11,520 bases of DNA from Pseudolabrys sp. (GTDB lineage: Bacteria; Pseudomonadota; Alphaproteobacteria; Rhizobiales; Xanthobacteraceae): NCBI GenBank assembly GCA_029945495.1, contig JAQSCR010000481.1, forward strand, positions 1-11,520, in the 5' to 3' direction. Below, piece by piece: positions 1 to 6,171 of this stretch. Each line of letters begins with the position of its first letter. Position 1 is the stretch's first letter. Both the position numbers and the translations under genes were made by a program. Below the pieces are notes generated by a model that ran no database searches, was not told the DNA's origin, and saw only the letters and a program-made list of their open reading frames with translations.

Positions 1-1449
1 GGCGGTGCCGGCGCCGGACAATTGATCGAGCACGCCGAGCGAATTCGCCGACAGCAGGTTGGCGTAGAAGGTCGCGAGCGCGCCGGTCAGCCCGGTCGAA
101 TAGCCGGCCTCAAGCACATTGCCGACGGCGGTTTGGTTGTGCGTCGCGCCGGGCGCCGAACCGAAGCCGAGGCGATCAAGCCGGAAGCTCAAGCCCGTAT
201 AGTTCGTCGAATCGCCGCTGTCATAGATCGGCGTCACCGTGAAGAAAGGCGACGACGCAACATAGTGATCGAATCCCGACGCGATCGTATTGCCCAAAGT
301 CCCCGCGCCATAGGGTGTCAGACCGACGCCGGTGCCGGAGAATGTCGTGTTCGCATAAAGCTGCTGTTGAATAACGATCTTCAACGTGCCGCGCGCCGTG
401 ATGGCGTCCGCCGACAGGTTATCGACGAGGCCGGCATTGTCCATGCGCAACGCCAGCGTGCCGCTCGTTGTCTGGATAAAGCTGTTGCCGGCGCCGGCCC
501 CGCTTTGATTGGTGATCAGGAAGGTCGGATAGCCGATCAACGGGGTACCGGGGTCGCTGATCGTGACCAGCCCGCTATTGGTGACGGTATTGCCAATGCC
601 ATCGACGTTCATATAGCCGTCAAGCGTGCCGCCGGCCTTGTTGTTGAACGCGTTGCTGACCGCCGAGCAGCTGCACGCGTCGATGCTGAAGGCGCCGCCG
701 GTCGCCCGAATCGTTCCGAAGTTATCGAGCACGCTGCCGGTGCCGCGAAACTGGATGCCGCTGCCGTTCGTGCCGACGGTGATGGTTCCGGTGTTGGTGA
801 CGATGTTGTTGTCGAAGGCCTGAAGGCCGGTACCGAAGTTGCCGGTCGAAATAGTGCCGCTGTTAAGAGCGCGATGATTGTTGGTGATGATGACGCCGAT
901 GCCGAAATTGCCGATATTGATGCTGCCACTATTGGTGAAGCTGTTAGATACCGGCAGCGCCGTATTGGCGCCGATGGCAATGCCGGTCGCGCTTTGGCCG
1001 ACGGTGATCGTTCCGGAATTGAAGACGGTGCTGGTCAAGCCAAGGGCTATGCCATAGCCGGAGGCCCCGTCTCCGATGGTGATCGTGCCGGAATTGGTGG
1101 CGGCATTGCGGTTGCCGGCGCTGATGCCCGCGCCGTCGGCGCCGGCCGAAATCGTTGCGTTATTCTGGATTGTGTTGTCGTTGTTCAGCAAGATTCCGGC
1201 GGCATTGTCGCCGGCGGTGATGGCCCCGTTATTGGTGACGAGGTTGCCGTTGCGCAATTCGATCGCCGACAGGCCGTTGTCGACAACGGTCGTGCCGGGC
1301 TGCACGGTCAGGGTCAGGTTGTCACCGGCAGCGTCGGCATAGCCATTGGTGCCGGGCGCCATGCAGGTGATGGTCGATCCGCTCAGGAAGCAATCGGCGG
1401 AGGCGGTCGAGACGGCGCAAAACAGCGCTGCTCCCGCGACCATGGCCAC
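1..1449 (-). CDS. Autotransporter adhesin (type Va), passenger domain; 3' end beyond the left edge
   Basis: The frame is open from 1449 to the window edge, 483 codons without a stop. Residues 2-18 form a hydrophobic signal sequence ending Ala-Ser-Ala before Asp19-Cys20, so the product should be exported by Sec. Residues 73-290 hold about nine imperfect rungs of 21-29 residues built on 'NSGTITxG...G', typical of right-handed beta-helix passengers. Residues 440-483 include 'NQTAVGNVLEAGY' and 'GVLDQLSGAG', which resemble the autochaperone/linker region just before the C-terminal beta-barrel; the barrel itself lies outside the window. Cys20 and Cys29 flank a short N-terminal loop, and a CSC motif lies near residue 276. 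The GTG at 1449 is the first usable start after an in-frame TGA; the next is ATG at 1443. The predicted signal peptide lacks a basic n-region, and a better one sits upstream in another frame (see findings). Family is confident; ligand and exact start are unknown. Confidence 0.85.
   Translation of the reverse strand, partial: MAMVAGAALFCAVSTASADCFLSGSTITCMAPGTNGYADAAGDNLTLTVQPGTTVVDNGLSAIELRNGNLVTNNGAITAGDNAAGILLNNDNTIQNNATISAGADGAGISAGNRNAATNSGTITIGDGASGYGIALGLTSTVFNSGTITVGQSATGIAIGANTALPVSNSFTNSGSINIGNFGIGVIITNNHRALNSGTISTGNFGTGLQAFDNNIVTNTGTITVGTNGSGIQFRGTGSVLDNFGTIRATGGAFSIDACSCSAVSNAFNNKAGGTLDGYMNVDGIGNTVTNSGLVTISDPGTPLIGYPTFLITNQSGAGAGNSFIQTTSGTLALRMDNAGLVDNLSADAITARGTLKIVIQQQLYANTTFSGTGVGLTPYGAGTLGNTIASGFDHYVASSPFFTVTPIYDSGDSTNYTGLSFRLDRLGFGSAPGATHNQTAVGNVLEAGYSTGLTGALATFYANLLSANSLGVLDQLSGAGTA
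580..1233 (-). repeat. Degenerate coding repeats: beta-helix rungs of the autotransporter passenger
   Basis: About nine successive units of 21-29 codons each begin with Asn-Ser/Asn-Gly or a close variant and continue as Thr-Ile-Thr/Ser-x-Gly. Examples are NSGTITIGDGASG, NSGTITVGQSATG, NSGSINIGNFGIG, NSGTISTGNFGTG and NTGTITVGTNGSG. The likeness is at protein level with diverged DNA, so this reflects the beta-helix fold and not recent tandem duplication. Confidence 0.75.
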
Positions 1450-1658
1450 GCCGCAACGCCGCCTTCACAAGGGACGAAAGCCCGCCGCCCATCACGCCGA
1501 CGCTCAATTTCCAGCCGCGCCAGACGCAGCCCCGGCGCTCCTTTAGCACGGTATGCCGGTGCCGTGCGAATCGGTTGTGCCCAGCCCGGGATAACTCGCC
1601 GGCGTTGTCGACTGGGGGCGGATCGGCTATGCGCTCGGGTCCCACAGCGGCGGTTCCC
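1450..1658. other. Intergenic region between divergent autotransporter and EamA genes
   Basis: About 210 bp lie between the two divergent starts, and promoters for both must be here or just inside the 5' ends. A strong Shine-Dalgarno-like AAAGGAG lies on the minus strand at 1538-1544, but no start codon in the autotransporter frame follows it at the usual distance. No convincing -35/-10 pair was found. An in-frame ATG at 1629, preceded by a GGGGGCGGA stretch, is an alternative start for the EamA gene. Confidence 0.4.
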
Positions 1659-2567
1659 ATGTCCCCCCAGCGCGCCACTTTGTTCGGCTTTGCCGCGATC
1701 CTGATGTGGTCGCTGCTGGCGCTGTTGACGGTGGCGTCCGGCACGGTGCCGCCGTTCCAGCTGGCGGCCTTGACCTTTGCCCTCGGCGGCGTGATCGGCG
1801 CGGTCTGGGTGTCGCGGTCCGGCGCATGGGGCGCCTTGCGGCAGAAGCCGCAGGTCTGGCTGCTCGGCGTCAGCGGCCTGTTCGGTTACCACGCGCTGTA
1901 TTTCCTGGCGCTGCGTCTGGCGCCGCCGGCGGAAGCCGGACTGCTGAATTACTTCTGGCCGCTGCTCATCGTGCTGTTCTCAGGCCTGTTGCCGGGCGAG
2001 CATCTGCGCTGGCATTCGATCGCCGGCGGCCTGCTCGGTCTTGCCGGCACGGTGATCCTGTTTCTCGGCAAAGGCATTGCCCCGGCGCTGGAATACGTGG
2101 CCGGCTACAGCGCGGCGTTTTGCGCGGCCTTCATCTGGGCCGGTTATTCGGTGCTGTCGCGCCGCTTTGTCGGCGTGCCGACCGCGGCGGTTGCCGGCTT
2201 TTGTCTCGCCACCGCATTGCTGGCGGCGTTGTGTCACGTCGCTTTCGAGACGACGGTGTGGCCGGCGAATGCCGGCCAATGGCTCGCGGTCGCCGGTCTC
2301 GGCATCGGCCCCGTTGGTATCGCGTTCTATGCCTGGGACATCGGCGTCAAGCGCGGCGACATCCGGCTGCTCGGCGTCGCCTCCTATGCGGCGCCGATCC
2401 TGTCGACGTTCTTTCTGGTGCTGGCGGGCTTCGCCGAGGCGAGCGTGGCGTTGTGGTTTTCGGCATTGCTGATCGCCAGCGGCGGCCTGCTGGCGGCGAA
2501 GGACATGCTGCGTAAAAAAGTTAGGGCTTCCAGCCCGCCGGCGCCAGCTCAAAACCGTCGAAGCTAA
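1659..2567 (+). CDS. EamA/DMT-superfamily exporter, YddG-like (aromatic amino acid exporter type)
   Basis: A 302-residue inner-membrane protein with about ten hydrophobic helices, the usual size of a two-EamA-repeat transporter of the drug/metabolite transporter superfamily. The N-terminus 'ATLFGFAAILMWSLLALLT' followed by 'VPPFQLAALTFALGG' matches the YddG branch, as does 'LLNYFWPLLIVLFS' after the fourth helix. YddG exports aromatic amino acids and related compounds; substrate here is inferred from family only. I chose ATG 1659 because family members begin only a few residues before this motif; ATG 1629, with a better ribosome binding site, would add ten residues, and the frame is open back to 1575. 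The last dozen residues (Pro/Ala-rich, ending NRRS) overlap the convergent cupin gene by 47 bp and look like a late addition past an A6 run (see findings). Confidence 0.85.
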   Translation: MSPQRATLFGFAAILMWSLLALLTVASGTVPPFQLAALTFALGGVIGAVWVSRSGAWGALRQKPQVWLLGVSGLFGYHALYFLALRLAPPAEAGLLNYFWPLLIVLFSGLLPGEHLRWHSIAGGLLGLAGTVILFLGKGIAPALEYVAGYSAAFCAAFIWAGYSVLSRRFVGVPTAAVAGFCLATALLAALCHVAFETTVWPANAGQWLAVAGLGIGPVGIAFYAWDIGVKRGDIRLLGVASYAAPILSTFFLVLAGFAEASVALWFSALLIASGGLLAAKDMLRKKVRASSPPAPAQNRRS

Positions 2568-2943
2568 AGCCCGGCGCGACGGTGCAGCCGACCAGCGTCC
2601 AGTCGCCGGTCGATTCGGCCGCCTGCCAGGCGCGCGCCGGCACCGTCACCTGCGGAATTTCGTCGGCATGAATATCGCCGCCGAGCCGGATGATTTCTGC
2701 CTTGCTGCCGTCGACGATGGAAAGCTTGAGCGGCGCGCCGGCATGCCAGTGCCAGATCTCGACCGCGTCGACGCGGTGCCAGTGCGAGCGCTCGCCGCGC
2801 GCCAGCAGAAACAGAATAGCGGTCGACACGGCGCGGCCGTCGACGGTGTGACTGTCGCGAAACGTCTCGCGATAGTGCCCGCCTTCCGGATGCGGCTTGA
2901 GGCCGAGCTTCTTGATAATGGCGGCGGCGGTGGGTGAGGGCAT
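2521..2943 (-). CDS. Cupin-5 / DUF985 family protein
   Basis: A complete 140-residue protein, the normal length for single-domain DUF985 (cupin_5) proteins. Recognisable family motifs are 'HPEGGHYRETFRD' (18-30), 'TAILFLLARGERSHWHR' (41-57) and 'EIWHWHAGAPL' (62-72); His54, His56, Glu62 and His65/67 are candidate metal ligands of the cupin barrel. 'LGGDIHADEIPQVTVPA' and 'WTLVGCTVAPGFSFDGFEL' complete the second cupin half. Members have a small beta-barrel fold but no established physiological reaction, so no function is assigned. It is co-directional with the unnamed membrane-protein gene 52 bp upstream, so the two may share a transcript, although DUF985 genes generally occur alone. Its 3' end overlaps the convergent EamA gene. 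Confidence 0.9.
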   Translation of the reverse strand: MPSPTAAAIIKKLGLKPHPEGGHYRETFRDSHTVDGRAVSTAILFLLARGERSHWHRVDAVEIWHWHAGAPLKLSIVDGSKAEIIRLGGDIHADEIPQVTVPARAWQAAESTGDWTLVGCTVAPGFSFDGFELAPAGWKP

Positions 2944-2995
2944 GGCCGTTTATCGCGCGGCACCCGGCATTTGGCAACGGCCATTCCCGCGCGAC

Positions 2996-3997
2996 CTAGC
3001 GGAAGAAAGCGATCGAATTCTTTCGCAATTCGTTTCGTGCCGATGCCTCGGCATTCGGCGGCGGCTTGTCGGTCGGTGACCACTGTTCCGGGATCACCGG
3101 GCGCCAGTAGATTGATTGCTCGCTCACTGCTCGCCAGAACTCTTCGCGTTGAGCGCCGGAATGGGGAAGCTTGTATCCAAGCTTTTCCGCAAGCGCTGGC
3201 AGGAAACAATCGAAAGCGGCTTTGACCAGATCGCCCCAGGCATAGACGAGTTGTATTGAGAGGAGATAAGCAAGCCGACTGATGACGGCGGCCAGGACCG
3301 CCGCGCCGGAAAACCAAAGGGCGATCCAATCGTGCGCCGTGATCGCGCGCGCCAGCGCCAGAAAACCGACGATGGCGGCGAAAAAGCAAATATTGACGGC
3401 GCAATTGACCTGGGCGCGGGCGTCGTCCAAGGCCGCCTGAAATTCCTTGGGAATGACAGTCGACAGATGAAGCCAAAGCGGGATGCTGTCGGCGCCATAA
3501 ACGTTTTTTGAATAGATCTCGAAGGCGCGAATCGCGTTGCCAAAGCGGGTCGGCAGCAGGTTTTCAGGATTGGTGGGAAACCCGGTTACGAGGGCTCTCC
3601 GCAAACGCTGCCACTCGGTCTTTTGTCCATCGCTAAATGAATCGGGACTCAATATCCATTGCTCATTCAGGGTTTCAAAAGGACGGTTCAAGGCTTCGAA
3701 ACGTTCACGCTCTCTGCGCCTCAGGCAAGGAACCTTCGAAAGTGGCCAGCGATAGCCTTCCAGAATCTGAAATTCAATGTGGTTGAGCAGCATCAACAAA
3801 ATCGCAAGCGCCCATACCGTCAGCACGAACAATGCAAGCTTGTCCCAGCCGTCCCCTTGAAGCGCGGCCTCCCACACCACGTGTGTCCAGGGCCGATCGC
3901 AAAGCAGCCCGACGACTGCGAGAACAAGCATCAGGGTGGGGAGAAAGAATCCGAGGATAAAGGCTTTGTCGGCCAGTTTGGGGAGCGATGACAACAT
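2996..3997 (-). CDS. Uncharacterised four-helix membrane protein
   Basis: I do not recognise a named family. The 333-residue product has two hydrophobic segments near the N-terminus (about 12-33 and 52-73), a hydrophilic cytosolic-size block of roughly 120 residues, then two more helices (about 197-219 and 225-248) and an 80-residue polar tail rich in Glu, Arg and Pro. The middle block contains 'LPTRFGNAIRAFEIYS', then 'YGADSIPLWLHLSTVIP', just before the third helix; I recall similar blocks in other bacterial hypothetical membrane proteins, so this is probably a conserved but undescribed domain. Start is GTG 4000 or the adjoining ATG 3997, with GAG about eight bases upstream; I used the ATG. 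The gene lies 42 bp downstream of the 109-residue gene. Base composition is visibly less GC-rich than the flanking genes, which could reflect transfer or weak selection. Confidence 0.7.
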   Translation of the reverse strand: MLSSLPKLADKAFILGFFLPTLMLVLAVVGLLCDRPWTHVVWEAALQGDGWDKLALFVLTVWALAILLMLLNHIEFQILEGYRWPLSKVPCLRRRERERFEALNRPFETLNEQWILSPDSFSDGQKTEWQRLRRALVTGFPTNPENLLPTRFGNAIRAFEIYSKNVYGADSIPLWLHLSTVIPKEFQAALDDARAQVNCAVNICFFAAIVGFLALARAITAHDWIALWFSGAAVLAAVISRLAYLLSIQLVYAWGDLVKAAFDCFLPALAEKLGYKLPHSGAQREEFWRAVSEQSIYWRPVIPEQWSPTDKPPPNAEASARNELRKNSIAFFR

Positions 3998-4039
3998 CAC
4001 TTCATCTCACGCTCAAACTGATATCCGTGCGCCGGCATA

Positions 4040-4369
4040 CTATTTTCTGGGCTTGATTGGTCCGCTCGATCCGGTCGTGGGTTCGCCGGGAAGCGCGCCG
4101 AGAAATTTGGAAACTGTACCGGAATAGATTTGATTGCGCTTCGCAGGCGAAAGCGACACCGTTTTTCCGGTGTTGAGGCGCACTTTATCGACGACGACAT
4201 CGTAGAGCTCGATGAACGCCGGCATATTGATATTGTAGTCACTAAATCGTTTGGAGGGTTTGAATTCCTCCGGATGAAGGATGACGCCGGTCTCCACAAA
4301 CCAGTGCAGCGTCGCGTCTTCGATGACGTTCGATAGAACTGCAAAGTCGGCTTTAGGTTGGCGCGCCAT
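4040..4369 (-). CDS. Small hypothetical protein, 109 residues, first gene of an unnamed pair
   Basis: Start at ATG 4369 is fixed by a strong ribosome binding site (GAGGGG five bases upstream). The product is soluble, with no signal peptide or membrane helix. Residues 1-95 look like a compact domain with 'VIEDATLHWFVETGVILHP' (15-33), 'SDYNINMPAFIELYDVVVDK' (43-62) and 'VSLSPAKRNQIYSGTVSKFL' (71-90); a Gly/Ser/Thr/Pro-rich tail ending KPRK follows. I recognise no family or catalytic motif. The frame extends upstream of 4369, but that part is arginine/serine-rich shadow coding over the gloB 3' end. The gene is followed after 42 bp by the membrane-protein gene, so the two are probably co-transcribed and may work together; this rests on spacing only. 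Confidence 0.65.
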   Translation of the reverse strand: MARQPKADFAVLSNVIEDATLHWFVETGVILHPEEFKPSKRFSDYNINMPAFIELYDVVVDKVRLNTGKTVSLSPAKRNQIYSGTVSKFLGALPGEPTTGSSGPIKPRK

Positions 4370-4431
4370 TATTGCCCCTCGTCCACGGTATCCTTTTGGT
4401 CCGGCAAGGCTGGGGCGAAGCGTATCGCCAA

Positions 4432-4462
4432 ACGGCGACACTCGCAATGCGGGTGTCGCCGT
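4432..4462. other. Strong inverted repeat (10-bp stem) downstream of gloB
   Basis: ACGGCGACAC (4432-4441) and GTGTCGCCGT (4453-4462) are perfect inverted arms. Inside them CGC/GCG can pair further, leaving an AAT loop. It lies about 80 bp after the gloB stop and 62 bp before the 109-residue gene. On the gloB strand it is followed by only TTT, so a classic intrinsic terminator is not clear; it could be a weak terminator, an mRNA 3'-end stabiliser, or a regulatory site for the next gene. Confidence 0.5.
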
Positions 4463-4538
4463 CCCGGACGCAATAAAAGCTTGTGTGTTCCGCCATGCCA
4501 CCCTGAAGCGCGAGCGAACGAGGTTTGGACGACGGTGG

Positions 4539-5306
4539 CTAAAACCTGTTCTTCCGCTCCCGAATCTCAGCAAACACCTCGTTGGCCGGCTTGCCGGCCA
4601 TGCCGAGGGCCGCCGCGAGGCCGGCATCGCCGGCGCGCAGGAACGGATTGGTCTTCTTCTCTTCGCCGATCGTGGTCGGGATGGTCGGCTCGCCGGCGGC
4701 GATCTGCCTTTCGGCTTCAACCGCGCGTGCCTGCAGCGCCGGATTGTCCTTATCGACGCTGAGCGCGAACTTGATATTGGCGAGCGTGTATTCGTGGCCG
4801 CAGAAGATTTTCGTCTCGTCCGGCAGGTCGCGCATCTTGAGCATCGAAGCCCACATCTGGTCCATGGTGCCTTCGATCACCCGGCCGCAGCCGACCGAGA
4901 ACAATGTATCGGCGGCGAAGACGATATTGTCGGCGTGAAACCAGTAGACGATATGGCCGAGCGTATGGCCCGGCGTTTCGATCACGCTGCCGGTGAGCTT
5001 GCCGACCTTGACTGTGTCGCCTTCGCGCACGGTCTGGTCGACGCCGGGGATCTTTGCCGCTTCACCGGCCGGCGCGACCACGCGGCATTTGTATTTATCC
5101 TTCAGCGCCATGATGCCGTCGGTGTGGTCGGCATGGTGATGGGTGACCAGGATGTCGGTGAGCTTCCAGCCGGTGGCATGAAGCGCGGCCTCGATGGGCG
5201 CTGCTTCCGGCGCGTCGATCGCGGCGGTGGCGCCGGTTTCCGGGTCATGCAGCAGCACGCCGAAATTATCGGAGCGGCAGCGAAACAGGCGGGTTTGCGC
5301 GGGCAT
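4539..5306 (-). CDS. gloB: Hydroxyacylglutathione hydrolase (glyoxalase II)
   Basis: A complete 255-residue metallo-beta-lactamase-fold enzyme of normal glyoxalase II length. It hydrolyses S-D-lactoylglutathione to D-lactate and glutathione, the second step of methylglyoxal detoxification in the cytosol. The binuclear metal site is visible: 'THHHADHTDG' (55-64) supplies His56, His58, Asp60 and His61, with His114 (TPGHT), the bridging Asp133 (AADTLF) and His171 (CGHEYT). The C-terminal 'KKTNPFLR' (217-224) is the family's glutathione-binding block, separating it from generic metallo-hydrolases. Start ATG 5306 is preceded by GAGGAG at good spacing; upstream in-frame ATGs would add residues not present in the family. 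A divergent methyltransferase gene adjoins it, as yafS adjoins gloB in E. coli. Confidence 0.95.
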   Translation of the reverse strand: MPAQTRLFRCRSDNFGVLLHDPETGATAAIDAPEAAPIEAALHATGWKLTDILVTHHHADHTDGIMALKDKYKCRVVAPAGEAAKIPGVDQTVREGDTVKVGKLTGSVIETPGHTLGHIVYWFHADNIVFAADTLFSVGCGRVIEGTMDQMWASMLKMRDLPDETKIFCGHEYTLANIKFALSVDKDNPALQARAVEAERQIAAGEPTIPTTIGEEKKTNPFLRAGDAGLAAALGMAGKPANEVFAEIRERKNRF

Positions 5307-5436
5307 TAATGTCTCCTCGATCGTCTTCGTCATTAACCCTATCATGGGGCTGATCTGTGTCGTCTATCGTCGGCGCGCAATACTAGCGAATATTGGCTGA
5401 CGTTTATTGGCCGGCAATTCATGCTAGTTTGAACAT

Positions 5437-6171
5437 ATGTCGATCGATGTCGTTGATCTGCGCAATTTCTATGGCCAGCGCCTCGGCGTGGTGGCGCGCC
5501 GCTTCGTCGGCCGCGGCGTGCGGGCGCTGTGGCCCGACGCGGCCGGCCAGCGCGTGCTCGGCATCGGCTATACGACGCCCTATCTCGGCCTGTTCCGCGA
5601 CGAGGCGGAGCGCTGTCTGGCTTTCATGCCGGCCGGGCAGGGCGTGCTGAAATGGCCGACGGCGCGGCCGGCGCTGTCGGCGCTGGTCGACGAGAACGAC
5701 TGGCCGCTCACCGATGGCGCGGGCGAGCGCGTGCTGCTGGTCCATGCGCTGGAAATGACCAACGATCCGGCGGCGCTGCTGCGCGAAGTCTGGCGCGTGC
5801 TGGCCGCCGGCGGGCGATTGCTGGCGGTGGTGCCGAACCGGCGCGGCGTCTGGGCGCGCACGGACACGACGCCGTTCGGCCATGGCCGGCCGTATTCGCG
5901 CAGCCAGATCAACCAGCTTCTGCGCGAGACCTGGTTCACGCCAAGCGGCTGGAGCGAAGCGCTCTATGTGCCGCCGGTGCCGCGCGGCTGGTTTTTGCGT
6001 TCGGCGGTGGCGTGGGAACGCACCGGCGCGACTTTGTCGGCGCCGTTCGCCGGCGTGCATCTGGTGGAAGCGACCAAGCAGGTTTACCGCGCGGTGCCGG
6101 CGCAGCGGCGCTTCAAGCGCAGCCTGGTGCCGGCGCTTGAACCGGTGCTGGCGCCGTCACCGGGGACGTGA
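5437..6171 (+). CDS. Class I SAM-dependent methyltransferase (Methyltransf_11 type), substrate unknown
   Basis: 244 residues. Motif I is 'VLGIGYTTPYLG' (40-51), a glycine loop that would bind S-adenosylmethionine. The block 'HALEMTNDPAALLREVWRVL' (103-122) followed by 'AAGGRLLAVVPN' (123-134) is the usual acidic/helix/strand region of Methyltransf_11 proteins. The segment 'TPFGHGRPYSRSQINQLL' (145-162) is typical of the alphaproteobacterial gloB-adjacent methyltransferases. Substrate cannot be inferred. The gene is divergent from gloB across 130 bp. No Shine-Dalgarno is evident before ATG 5437; TAGTTT at 5425-5430 could be a -10 box giving a nearly leaderless transcript, but no good -35 is seen. 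Its 3' end is overlapped in antisense by the extended DUF4167 frame, which is probably not meaningful. Confidence 0.85.
   Translation: MSIDVVDLRNFYGQRLGVVARRFVGRGVRALWPDAAGQRVLGIGYTTPYLGLFRDEAERCLAFMPAGQGVLKWPTARPALSALVDENDWPLTDGAGERVLLVHALEMTNDPAALLREVWRVLAAGGRLLAVVPNRRGVWARTDTTPFGHGRPYSRSQINQLLRETWFTPSGWSEALYVPPVPRGWFLRSAVAWERTGATLSAPFAGVHLVEATKQVYRAVPAQRRFKRSLVPALEPVLAPSPGT

Noticed and set aside
22..1704. Plus-strand open frame of 560 codons opposite the autotransporter
   Set aside because: It is rich in Arg/Ala/Gly/Asp with no domain. The minus strand in the same place encodes a signal peptide and clear beta-helix rungs, so this is an antisense shadow of high-GC coding DNA.
1322..1744. 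Minus-strand frame of 140 codons across the autotransporter start
   Set aside because: Beyond the possible signal-peptide n-region it is arginine-rich out-of-frame reading; treated only as evidence for a possible frameshift.
3997..4344. Minus-strand 115-codon frame ending in TGATG at the membrane-protein start
   Set aside because: The TGATG overlap is tempting, but the protein is Arg/Ser/Pro-rich, lacks a ribosome binding site, and overlaps the better-supported 109-residue gene starting at 4369.
4281..5309. Plus-strand frame of 342 codons over gloB
   Set aside because: Antisense shadow of an unambiguous glyoxalase II gene; no motifs of its own.
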